Part shown: one piece after another, positions 53,778 to 60,947 of the stretch
Numbering within the stretch: the stretch's first letter is position 1
How the letters are laid out: the number at the start of each line of letters is the position of its first letter
From: CAIMWS01 sp964409245
GTDB lineage: Bacteria; Verrucomicrobiota; Verrucomicrobiia; Limisphaerales; UBA1319
Reading direction: 5' to 3'
DNA: 64,000 nt
Assembly (NCBI GenBank): GCA_964409245.1
Contig: CAYPCQ010000021.1
Coordinates: forward strand, 1-64,000
The notes under the pieces: model-generated
The model's database searches: none
What the model was told of the DNA's origin: nothing
Seen by the model: only the letters and a program-made list of their open reading frames with translations
Made by a program: the position numbers and the translations under genes

Positions 53778-54779
53778 TCATGGGGTTTGGGGGGCCGGTT
53801 GCGCCAGACGCTGGCTGCTCTCCAGCAGGTTTTTCGCGAACTGGGGAGTCACTTCCAGGCCACGGGAACCCATCGCCAGGGCCGCGGCCCCTAAAACGGG
53901 CGGCAACTGTGCCTGGCACAGCTGGATCGGATAGGCCTGGTTCAAATGTTTGAGCAGGCTTTCCCGGACCAGCCCGTTCCTGGTCACCACGCTGCCGTTC
54001 AAGAACAGCGGCGCGGGCCGGATTTTCAGGCCGCATAGCTGCAGGGCGGTTTGCGCCTGCCGCGCCAATTCCCGGCCGGCCCGCTGGCAGATTTGCTGAA
54101 AAACCGGATCCTCCCCGCCCTCCGCGGAAAGAAAACCAGCCAGGGCGGCGAATTTATCCTTGGAAAATTTGGAGCCGTAAAAGACCGGGACAATATCCGT
54201 CAGATCCTTCACCTCAAACCAGCGGCACACCAGGTCGATGAGGCTGGTCTGCGGCCCCAGGCCTTCCACCGCCGCGATCGCGGCCTTGGCGGATTCCAGC
54301 GCGATCCAATAAGCGCCGCCCGCATCGCCCAGGATGTGCCCCCAGCCGCCCACCTGGGAAAATTCCCCCGCCTCATTCTGCGCCACCGTGATGGATCCCG
54401 TGCCGCCGGTGACCAGCACCCCCGGGCCGCCCAGCGTCGCCCCGTGGAAGGCCGTCAGGCAATCGCTCACCAGGCGCGTGCGGAAAAGAGGCAAAATGCC
54501 CTTGCAGAGCAGCTCCTTCTGCATTTCGGTGGCCTCGGCAAACAGCGCGGCGCAGCCGATCACCACCGAGGCGAACTCATTCTGCAATGGCAGCTTTAAT
54601 TCCAGGGCTTTGACCAGCTGGTTGAGGTTGCGGCGCGCCTCCACCATGCTCGACCCCAGGAAGCTCAACGACCCGGACTGGGCAAAAGCCAGCACCCTGG
54701 CATCCGAATCCACCGCAATGCCATAGCTATAGGTAGCTCCGCCATCGATCCCGATCATCACCGGCAAACGGTCATGCAT
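53778..54779 (-). CDS. BadF/BadG-type ATPase, N-acetylglucosamine kinase-like
   Basis: A 333-residue member of the ASKHA fold. MIGIDGGATYSYGIAVD at the N-terminus is the phosphate-1 motif; LVTGGTGSITVA is phosphate-2, and GGWGHILGDAGGAYWIAL matches N-acetylglucosamine kinases of the BcrAD/BadF family. PPVLGAAALAMG is near the C-terminus. It probably phosphorylates an amino sugar, possibly one released during glycan or peptidoglycan recycling, though no partner is adjacent. ATG 54779 was chosen; a longer frame upstream lacks coding character. The divergent leader and LamG gene start beyond a 376-base gap described below. Confidence 0.88.
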   Translation of the reverse strand: MHDRLPVMIGIDGGATYSYGIAVDSDARVLAFAQSGSLSFLGSSMVEARRNLNQLVKALELKLPLQNEFASVVIGCAALFAEATEMQKELLCKGILPLFRTRLVSDCLTAFHGATLGGPGVLVTGGTGSITVAQNEAGEFSQVGGWGHILGDAGGAYWIALESAKAAIAAVEGLGPQTSLIDLVCRWFEVKDLTDIVPVFYGSKFSKDKFAALAGFLSAEGGEDPVFQQICQRAGRELARQAQTALQLCGLKIRPAPLFLNGSVVTRNGLVRESLLKHLNQAYPIQLCQAQLPPVLGAAALAMGSRGLEVTPQFAKNLLESSQRLAQPAPQTP

Positions 54780-54918
54780 GTCTGCTGGTCTGCCAAGCCC
54801 CGGCGGTTTTGTCGAGGCTAACTGAAGGGAAAATCCAGCCTGGCCATCATCCCCCGCCCCCGGCCGGAATGCCCTTTGGTTGCAGAAAAACAGCTTGCAT
54901 CCCGGACCTGCCTCGGGC

Positions 54919-54946
54919 TTGATTGGGGGTGGAACAAAGATATGTA
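54919..54946 (+). promoter_or_regulatory. Promoter-like element for the LamG leader RNA
   Basis: TTGATT (54919-54924) and TATGTA (54941-54946) are 16 bases apart, in an AT-rich tract. It would start transcription near 54953 and place the whole nested hairpin and terminator in a leader of about 200 bases. Confidence 0.45.
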
Positions 54947-54988
54947 AATAACAAAACAACAAATATTTAGCGTAGCAACGGCTATGGT

Positions 54989-55097
54989 CTCATCGAAAAC
55001 CGCCAGTTTTACGACTCAGAAGACCGTCCGAGCGCGCACCCCCCTGGGTGCGGCTTGGCGTATTCTTCTGAAGGTTGCCTGGCGGTACCTCGATGAG
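54989..55097 (+). ncRNA. Candidate structured RNA: long nested hairpin leader of unrecognised class
   Basis: Four helices nest inside each other. P1: CTCATCG (54989-54995) with CGATGAG (55091-55097). P2: ACCGCCAG (54999-55006) with CTGGCGGT (55079-55086). P3: TCAGAAGA (55016-55023) with TCTTCTGA (55064-55071). P4: CCGAGC plus CGCACCC (55028-55041, one bulged G) with GGGTGCGGCTTGG (55046-55058). Internal loops separate the helices. The P1 3' strand shares GAG with the following terminator. I could not match it to cobalamin, SAM-I, TPP, FMN, fluoride, c-di-GMP-I, SRP or 6S consensus elements. It is either a riboswitch/attenuator for the LamG gene or a short independent RNA ending at that terminator. 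Confidence 0.6.
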
Positions 55098-55126
55098 GGT
55101 GCGTTGAGTTCGCACCCTCTTTGTTT
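55095..55126 (+). terminator. Intrinsic terminator in the leader, overlapping the structured RNA
   Basis: GAGGGTGCG (55095-55103) pairs perfectly with CGCACCCTC (55111-55119), loop TTGAGTT, followed by TTTGTTT. It stands 30 bases before the LamG start codon. Its left arm shares GAG with P1 of the upstream hairpin, and its GGGTGCG/CGCACCC core repeats the P4 core, so alternative pairings are possible. Confidence 0.8.
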
Positions 55127-55155
55127 CCCGTGGCAGCGCCAGGAAGGGACACATT

Positions 55156-56607
55156 ATGTGGTCTAAAATTGCATTGCCGGCAGTGATGCTGGCCTTCATG
55201 GGGTTATTCGTCAGCTCCACCCAAGCCCAGCGGACAGCCACCGCCCTGCCCACGGTGGTCAACGGTTTTGTGGTGGCCATCACCATCACCGATGGCGGCG
55301 CCGGGTATGCCAATCCGCCAACCGTAACCATTTCTGGCGGCGGCGGCAGCGGGGCCATCGCGGTGGCCACCCTCAGCAATGGATCAGTCAGCCAAATCAT
55401 TGTCACCGATTCCGGCAGCGGATACACCAACACTCCCACCGTGGCCCTTTCCTCCCCCGCCAAGGCGGCCACGGGAACTGCCACAGTGGTGAACGGATTC
55501 GTGGTGGCCATCACCGTGAACGATGGCGGATCAGGGTATGGCACACCTCCGGCAGTGGCAATTGCCGGCGGCGGCGGCAGCGGGGCCACCGCCGTGGCCA
55601 CCATTGCCAGCGGAAAGGTGGACAAAATCATCGTCGAGAACGCCGGCCGCAATTACACCACCATACCAATGGTGGCCATCGCGGCACCGCAATCCGCATC
55701 ATCCCCCTTCACCGAGGGGTTGGTGGCCTATTACCCATTCAATGGGAATGCCCATGACGAGAGCGGAACCGGCCAGCACGGGGCTTTGCACGGCACGGTG
55801 AATTTCGGCCAGGATCGCTTCGGCAAAATGAACAGCGCCGCGCTTTTTTCCACAAATCAGCCTGGTTTTGTCCATGTTTCGGGAAAATATTTCCCAACCG
55901 GAAATGCTCCCCGCAGCCTCACGTTTTGGATCAAGCCCGATTACGCCGGGATGCCGGGTTTTGTTTTTTCCGGTCCCGGTGATGACGGCAAATTTCATCA
56001 GAAATCAGAACTCCTCTACTATGGGGATTCAAACCAAGCGGCTTTTTCTTTTGACTTTCACCTCATCCGTGACAACGGATTTATGTCTCACGTTGCCACA
56101 ACTGTGCCGTGGACGCCAGATCCCAATCAACCTCCACCAGTGTATGCTTGGCATATCTTTAATGAAAATCTTGAATGGCATCAAATTAGCATCGTGAACG
56201 ACGGCACCTTTGGATCCTTATATTTCGACGGGAGTGAGGTGGATTTCAAAGCGTGGAGCATCAACACCAAAGGAAATGAACTGTTAATTGGCCAGGTACC
56301 ATGGGGAAACCAATACGCGGGTTTTATTGACGATTTCCGTGTTTATAACCGAGCCCTTTCCACCCAGGAAATCCAAGATCTTTATTACTACGAAGCGCCG
56401 GAACAGCCATGGCTCACCGTCAACGTGAAAACGGTCCAGGTCCGGATGCACGTAAAAGCCGCCAGGAAGTACCAATTGGAGGCTTCGCTGGACCTGAAAA
56501 CCTGGGCCAAGGCGGGAGAAGCCTTCGTGGCCGTTTCCGCCGAAACAGTCCAGGAATTCGACGCCGTGGAAGTGGGCCGGTATTTCCGGCTGTCCGAAGC
56601 GCCTTAA
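55156..56607 (+). CDS. Secreted LamG-domain protein with glycine-rich beta repeats (copy B)
   Basis: A 483-residue paralogue of the protein at 43.2 kb, with signal peptide (VMLAFMGLFVSSTQA), four repeats of the form DGGAGY..PPTVTISGGGGSGAIAVATL (about 33-180), LamG domain (about 187-400: GLVAYYPFNGNAHDESG ... YAGFIDDFRVYNRALS) and the C-terminal VQVRMHVKAARKYQLEAS...GRYFRLSEAP module. It has one more repeat pair than copy A. The start has AGGAAGGGA upstream. The middle of the LamG region (about 55990-56350) is visibly more AT-rich than the rest of the gene. Expression should depend on the structured leader and terminator just upstream. Surface or matrix binding is an inference. Confidence 0.83.
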   Translation: MWSKIALPAVMLAFMGLFVSSTQAQRTATALPTVVNGFVVAITITDGGAGYANPPTVTISGGGGSGAIAVATLSNGSVSQIIVTDSGSGYTNTPTVALSSPAKAATGTATVVNGFVVAITVNDGGSGYGTPPAVAIAGGGGSGATAVATIASGKVDKIIVENAGRNYTTIPMVAIAAPQSASSPFTEGLVAYYPFNGNAHDESGTGQHGALHGTVNFGQDRFGKMNSAALFSTNQPGFVHVSGKYFPTGNAPRSLTFWIKPDYAGMPGFVFSGPGDDGKFHQKSELLYYGDSNQAAFSFDFHLIRDNGFMSHVATTVPWTPDPNQPPPVYAWHIFNENLEWHQISIVNDGTFGSLYFDGSEVDFKAWSINTKGNELLIGQVPWGNQYAGFIDDFRVYNRALSTQEIQDLYYYEAPEQPWLTVNVKTVQVRMHVKAARKYQLEASLDLKTWAKAGEAFVAVSAETVQEFDAVEVGRYFRLSEAP

Positions 56608-56622
56608 GCCTGCCGTTTCCGC

Positions 56623-56656
56623 AAAGCCCCGCCAGCCATTACCGCCGGGGCTTTTT
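56623..56656 (+). terminator. Intrinsic terminator after LamG copy B
   Basis: AAAGCCCCG (56623-56631) pairs with CGGGGCTTT (56646-56654), and the T run extends to 56656. It lies 15 bases after the stop. The remaining 225 bases to the next gene show only AT-rich sequence close to that gene's start. Confidence 0.85.
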
Positions 56657-56881
56657 CATGGCTCCACTGGATTTTCCCCTCCGCCGAAGCCGCACCTTTG
56701 GCCGGTGGCGGTTTGCCTTTCGCCCGAAGAATCCCGGCCCGCCAGGCTGTTTTCCGCTTTGCAGCCCAGCCGGGTTTTGGGCGCTGGGCTGTCAAACCGG
56801 GATTTTTGTGTTTGCTTAATTCCCACCTGTTTTTATAAACGAGGTGGAATACGAGGATTGGAAGCGATATCTAAGGCGAGC

Positions 56882-59107
56882 ATGTCAAAGACCAGTTCCA
56901 GAAGGCGGATCCATGGCCGTCACCCGGCATCATCGCGGGGCGCGCTGTGGTGCTGGATGCTGGGTTTTTTAGGGTGCCTGGCGGCGCCCGCCCGGGCGGA
57001 GTTCCAATTCGATGTGTTCATCGGCTATGACGGCGTCATCCACCAGATGAACTGGCTGCCGGTGGTGTGCGAGGTGAAGAACGACGGCCCGGGCTTCAAG
57101 GGTGTTTTCGAGCTGAGCAACAGCCAGCTTGGCCAGGGCCAGGCCCGCCGGATGACCATGGATTTCCCCCCCAACACCCAGAAGCGGTTCGTGGTGCCGG
57201 TCTTTGCGGAGCGCTTCGGGAGCTGGAATGCGCGGCTGCTGGACGAGCGGGGCAAGGAGCGGGCCACCCAAACGAACCTGCGGGCCCGGCGCAGCCTTTA
57301 CCACTCGAATTTCCTGCTGGGCGCCCTGCCGCGGACTTTCGGGGGGCTGCCATCTTTCCCGGAGCTGCGGCCCAACCAGGAGGAGTTCCAGCCCACGGTG
57401 GCCCATCTGCGGCCCGAATTATTCCCGGACAATCCGATTTGCCTCGAGGGCCTGAACGCCCTGTATCTGAACACCGAAAAGGCCCTGGACCTGAAGGCGC
57501 CCCAGGCCGGCGCGGTCGTGGCCTGGCTCCACGCGGGCGGCCACCTCATCGTGGGCCTCGAACAGCCTGGGGATCTCAACGGCGCCCCCTGGTTGAAGGC
57601 GCTGATTCCCGCCGAGTTCCAGCAAACCACCAGCCTGAGCGTGCCGGGGGCCGTCCAGGAATGGCTGGCAGGCAAAAACGATCCCTTTTTCGCCGATTTC
57701 GCGGAATTGGCCCAAGCGGCCGGCCGCCGCCCAAACCAGGCGCAAAAGCCGCCCGAAAATCCGAATCCCTTCGCCAATCTGGCGGCCGATCCGGCCTTTG
57801 AGCAGGGCGCCGTGAACCTGTCCACCGGCGAATGGCGGGAGGGGATCAAAGACCTGGCCGTGGGCGGGGTGCCCCTGGTGGTGCGAATCCCCCGCGGGCG
57901 GGGCCTGTTGACCGTATTGAGCTTCAGCCCGGAGCGGGAGCCCTTCCGCAGCTGGAAAAACCGCGCCTGGTTCTGGGCGCGCGTGGCCCAGACGCCGATC
58001 AGCCTGCTCGGCCAGGGCAATATCAACCCGCCGGGCGGCTACAGCCTGGACGGCGTTTTCGGCTCCATGATCGAAAGCCGGCAAATCCGCAAGCTGCCGA
58101 TCAGCTGGCTGCTGCTGCTGCTGGTGGTTTACCTGGCGGTGATCGGCCCGGTGGATTACCTGGTGCTGAAGCGGCTGAACAAAACGATGCTCACCTGGAT
58201 CACCTTCCCCTGCTACGTGGCCTTCTTCTCCTTCCTGATCTACTTCATCGGCTACAAGCTGCGCGCCGGCGAGACGGAATGCAATGAACTGAGCATCGTG
58301 GACCTGTTCCCGCGGGCCACAGGCGCTGAAATGCGCGGGCGCACCTATCTGTCGATTTATTCGCCCGCCAACTCCCGTTTCGCGCTGTCCAGCGAGCAAA
58401 CCCATACCGCGCTGCGCGGCGAAACCCGCATGGTATGGGGGGGCGACGAGAATTCCCGGATCAGCATCGAACACCATAGCGGCGGTTTCCAGGCCAGCGT
58501 TTTTGTGCCCGTCTGGACCAGCCAATTGTATGTCCACGATTGGTGGCAGACGGCGGGCGGGATGCTCAGCGCCCGGTTCGCCCGCCGCGGCAACGGCTGG
58601 CAGATGACCGTCACCAACCAGCTGGACCATGCCCTCGATCCGCTCTTCCTGACCTACAAGGACCGGGCCTACAAGCTGGGTTCCCTGCCCGCCAAAAGCA
58701 GCCTGACTTTCGACTCGGCCACGTTCAAGGGCGAGCCCTTGGTCGATTTCATCCAGCGGGCTTCGCCGCTGTTCGGAAGCGCCGTCCAGGCGCGCCAGCA
58801 GGCGTTCGGCAGCGATCCCCACCAAATCCGCTGGGATCCCCCCGCCAACACTTGCGCGGCCAGTTACATTTCCCAAGCCAGCGCGACTTACGCCGGCCCG
58901 CAATGGGGCAATCAGGGCCATAATTGGAGCTTCAATTTTGCCGCGCCCAACGGCATGGATCTCACCGCCGTGAACCTGCGGGGCGAGCCGATGCTGATGG
59001 CTTGGGATGCGGGGCATCTGCCCGTCCGTTCGCTGCGCCAGTTCGAGGCGCGCCGCAAAGAAAGCCAGACTTTATTCCGGCTGCAGATGCCGGTCGCGGA
59101 TAAATGA
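56882..59107 (+). CDS. Membrane protein with large periplasmic N-terminal region, ABC-associated
   Basis: A 741-residue protein: a signal-like hydrophobic segment (LWCWMLGFLGCLAAPARA, about 23-40), a long extracytoplasmic region (about 40-400) containing a Rossmann-like stretch (AGAVVAWLHAGGHLIVGLEQPGDL) and two membrane helices near 405-430 and 440-465 (LLLLLVVYLAVIGPVDYLVLKRL; CYVAFFSFLIYFIGYKL), then a beta-rich C-terminal domain. This layout is seen in glutamine-amidotransferase-like membrane proteins next to ABC-2 exporters in Verrucomicrobiota. The ATG at 56882 has AAGGCGAGC upstream. The ABC ATPase gene starts ten bases after its stop, so the two probably work together at the membrane. 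Substrate unknown. Confidence 0.78.
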   Translation: MSKTSSRRRIHGRHPASSRGALWCWMLGFLGCLAAPARAEFQFDVFIGYDGVIHQMNWLPVVCEVKNDGPGFKGVFELSNSQLGQGQARRMTMDFPPNTQKRFVVPVFAERFGSWNARLLDERGKERATQTNLRARRSLYHSNFLLGALPRTFGGLPSFPELRPNQEEFQPTVAHLRPELFPDNPICLEGLNALYLNTEKALDLKAPQAGAVVAWLHAGGHLIVGLEQPGDLNGAPWLKALIPAEFQQTTSLSVPGAVQEWLAGKNDPFFADFAELAQAAGRRPNQAQKPPENPNPFANLAADPAFEQGAVNLSTGEWREGIKDLAVGGVPLVVRIPRGRGLLTVLSFSPEREPFRSWKNRAWFWARVAQTPISLLGQGNINPPGGYSLDGVFGSMIESRQIRKLPISWLLLLLVVYLAVIGPVDYLVLKRLNKTMLTWITFPCYVAFFSFLIYFIGYKLRAGETECNELSIVDLFPRATGAEMRGRTYLSIYSPANSRFALSSEQTHTALRGETRMVWGGDENSRISIEHHSGGFQASVFVPVWTSQLYVHDWWQTAGGMLSARFARRGNGWQMTVTNQLDHALDPLFLTYKDRAYKLGSLPAKSSLTFDSATFKGEPLVDFIQRASPLFGSAVQARQQAFGSDPHQIRWDPPANTCAASYISQASATYAGPQWGNQGHNWSFNFAAPNGMDLTAVNLRGEPMLMAWDAGHLPVRSLRQFEARRKESQTLFRLQMPVADK

Positions 59108-59117
59108 GAAATGACCT

Positions 59118-60074
59118 ATGGCTGAGAATGTGAATCCTCCTGCGGTGGCGGTCCAAACCGACAGCTTGACCCGGTCCTACGGCAGCCTGCTGGCCTTAAG
59201 CGGCCTGAACCTGACGGTCAACAAGGGCGATCTTTTCGGCTTCATCGGGTCCAATGGCGCCGGCAAAACCACCACCTTGCGCATCCTCGCCACCTTCCTG
59301 ACCCCTTCGGCAGGCCAGGCCCAAATCTTCGGCCACGACGTGGTCCGGGAAGCCGACGCCGTCCGGCGGATCATCGGCTACATGCCCGACTTTTTCGGCG
59401 TTTACAAGGACATGGAAGTGACCGAATACCTCGATTTCTTCGGGGCCTGTTACAAGATCCCCTCGGCCAAACGGGAAAAAACCGTCAACGATGTGCTCGA
59501 ATTGGTGGGGCTCAGCGAAAAACGGGGCACGTTGATTGGCGCCTTGAGCCGGGGCATGCAGCAACGCCTGGGCCTGGCCCGGGTTTTGATCCACGATCCC
59601 CAGCTCCTGCTGCTGGACGAACCGGCCAGCGGCCTGGATCCCCGCGCCCGGATCGAAGTGATGGCCATTTTGCAGGAGCTGCAGCGGCTGGGCAAAACCA
59701 TCATCATTTCCTCCCACATCCTCAGCGAATTGCAGAACCTCTGCAACCGGGTGGCGATCATTGAAAAAGGCCAGCTGATTTACAGCGGGCCGGTCCAGGG
59801 GGTGCGCGACCAGTTCGCCGCCGGCCGGGTATTCCTCGTCAAGGTGGCCGCCGGCGTTGAGGAAGCCATGGCTTTGCTGAAAACGGGTCTGGAAGCCAGC
59901 GAAGTCGTCTATAAAGACGGCCGGATCCGGGTGGTGCTCAAGGACCACGAAACCGATCCGGGCAGCGTGGCGGAAACCCTCGTCAAAGGCGGCTTCAAGC
60001 TCATCGGCCTGGAGGAGGAGGAACTGGGCCTGGAGGAAGTCTTCCTCCGGGTGACCCGCGGCGATACTCAATAA
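59118..60074 (+). CDS. ABC transporter ATP-binding protein
   Basis: A 318-residue ABC-2 type ATPase. Walker A is GSNGAGKT (44-51), the signature is LSRGMQQR (about 141), Walker B is LLLLDEP and the H-loop is SSHILSEL. An 85-residue C-terminal extension (after LIYSGPVQGVR) is typical of exporter-type ATPases with CcmA/NodI-like tails. No ABC-2 permease gene follows; clpS comes next. The two-helix membrane protein upstream may be part of the complex, but it is too small to be a complete permease. Its stop overlaps AAAGGAGG (about 60074-60081), a strong Shine-Dalgarno sequence with no start codon at useful distance. Confidence 0.93.
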   Translation: MAENVNPPAVAVQTDSLTRSYGSLLALSGLNLTVNKGDLFGFIGSNGAGKTTTLRILATFLTPSAGQAQIFGHDVVREADAVRRIIGYMPDFFGVYKDMEVTEYLDFFGACYKIPSAKREKTVNDVLELVGLSEKRGTLIGALSRGMQQRLGLARVLIHDPQLLLLDEPASGLDPRARIEVMAILQELQRLGKTIIISSHILSELQNLCNRVAIIEKGQLIYSGPVQGVRDQFAAGRVFLVKVAAGVEEAMALLKTGLEASEVVYKDGRIRVVLKDHETDPGSVAETLVKGGFKLIGLEEEELGLEEVFLRVTRGDTQ

Positions 60075-60109
60075 AAGGAGGCGCCGGGCCACGGCTTCAG
60101 TTTTGAACC

Positions 60110-60430
60110 ATGCCAGACAAGGATACAGTCCAACCCCCGGTGGTGCTGCCGGACTTGGAAAAAAAACAGGCCACGGATGCCAAAATCACCCATGAGCCAG
60201 GCTTTTTGGTGATCTGCTGGAACGACCCGGTCAACCTGATGGATTACGTGACCCATGTCTTCCAGACGGTTTTTGGCTGGTACCGCAAAAAGGCGGAATT
60301 CCACATGCTGCAGGTGCACAACCAGGGCAAGAGTGTGCTGGTCCGCGACAGCTTCGAGCGAGCCGAGTATTATGTGCATCAGCTGCACAAATACTGCCTC
60401 CACGCCACGCTGGAACGTGACCAACCGTGA
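60110..60430 (+). CDS. clpS: ATP-dependent Clp protease adaptor ClpS
   Basis: Delivers N-degron substrates to ClpAP. The 106-residue protein has the core VICWNDPVNLMDYVTHVFQTVFGW, with the Asn-Asp-Pro-Val segment that binds N-terminal residues, followed by AEFHMLQVHNQGKSVLVRDS and the ERAEYYVHQLHKYCLHATLE helix and strand. The N-terminal 30 residues are a flexible acidic tail. clpA is not in the window. The small gene that follows is positioned like the DUF2017 partner found next to clpS in actinobacteria. Confidence 0.93.
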   Translation: MPDKDTVQPPVVLPDLEKKQATDAKITHEPGFLVICWNDPVNLMDYVTHVFQTVFGWYRKKAEFHMLQVHNQGKSVLVRDSFERAEYYVHQLHKYCLHATLERDQP

Positions 60431-60491
60431 ACACCGCCCCCACCATGCCTCCCATTTTCATCCGCCGCCCGTCCGCCGGGAACCGCCAGCC

Positions 60492-60947
60492 ATGAAACGC
60501 GTTTCCGACGGCGCCGATAAAATGGTGTTCCACCTGCATCCGCGGGAGCGAATGCTGCTGCAGGAGGTTTTGCAATTATACCCGCTGGTGCCCTCCGGCC
60601 ATCAAAAGCTCGACCGCCACGGGCTGGATGCCACGTTGATCGAAGGGCAGCAACTGCTGGACGAAGCGCTGGCGGAACAGCGCCAGGAGCATCGCCAGCG
60701 GGTGCGCCAATTCATCGAGGATCCCCGCACCTTTGAAACCGTCACGGGTGGCTGCCACCTGGCGCTGACCAGGCCGCAGATGGAATGGCTGCTGCAGGTC
60801 TTGAACGATGTCCGGGTGGGGAGCTGGCTGAAACTGGGCGCCCCGGAGGAGGAAGCGCGCCGCAAAACGATCCCCACCGAGGATACCGAACCGCTGCTGT
60901 ACGCCATGGATGTATGCGCCTATTTCCAAAGCAATCTGATCACCTGA
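60492..60947 (+). CDS. Small uncharacterised protein downstream of clpS (possibly DUF2017-like)
   Basis: A 151-residue, mostly helical cytosolic protein. MVFHLHPRERMLLQEVLQLYPLVP opens it, a coiled region rich in Glu and Gln follows (about 55-75: LLDEALAEQRQEHRQRVRQ), then LTRPQMEWLLQVLNDVRVGSWL and LLYAMDVCAYFQSNLI. The pattern and its position beside clpS recall DUF2017, but I would not assign it firmly. It starts 61 bases after clpS, and its last 34 bases overlap the start of the PQQ-propeller gene in another frame. Confidence 0.72.
   Translation: MKRVSDGADKMVFHLHPRERMLLQEVLQLYPLVPSGHQKLDRHGLDATLIEGQQLLDEALAEQRQEHRQRVRQFIEDPRTFETVTGGCHLALTRPQMEWLLQVLNDVRVGSWLKLGAPEEEARRKTIPTEDTEPLLYAMDVCAYFQSNLIT

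Noticed and set aside
54989..55097. Integron attC site or MITE as explanation of the nested inverted repeats
   Set aside because: No GTTRRRY/RYYYAAC core, no target duplication and no integrase or transposase nearby; the position before a terminator and start codon fits a leader RNA better.
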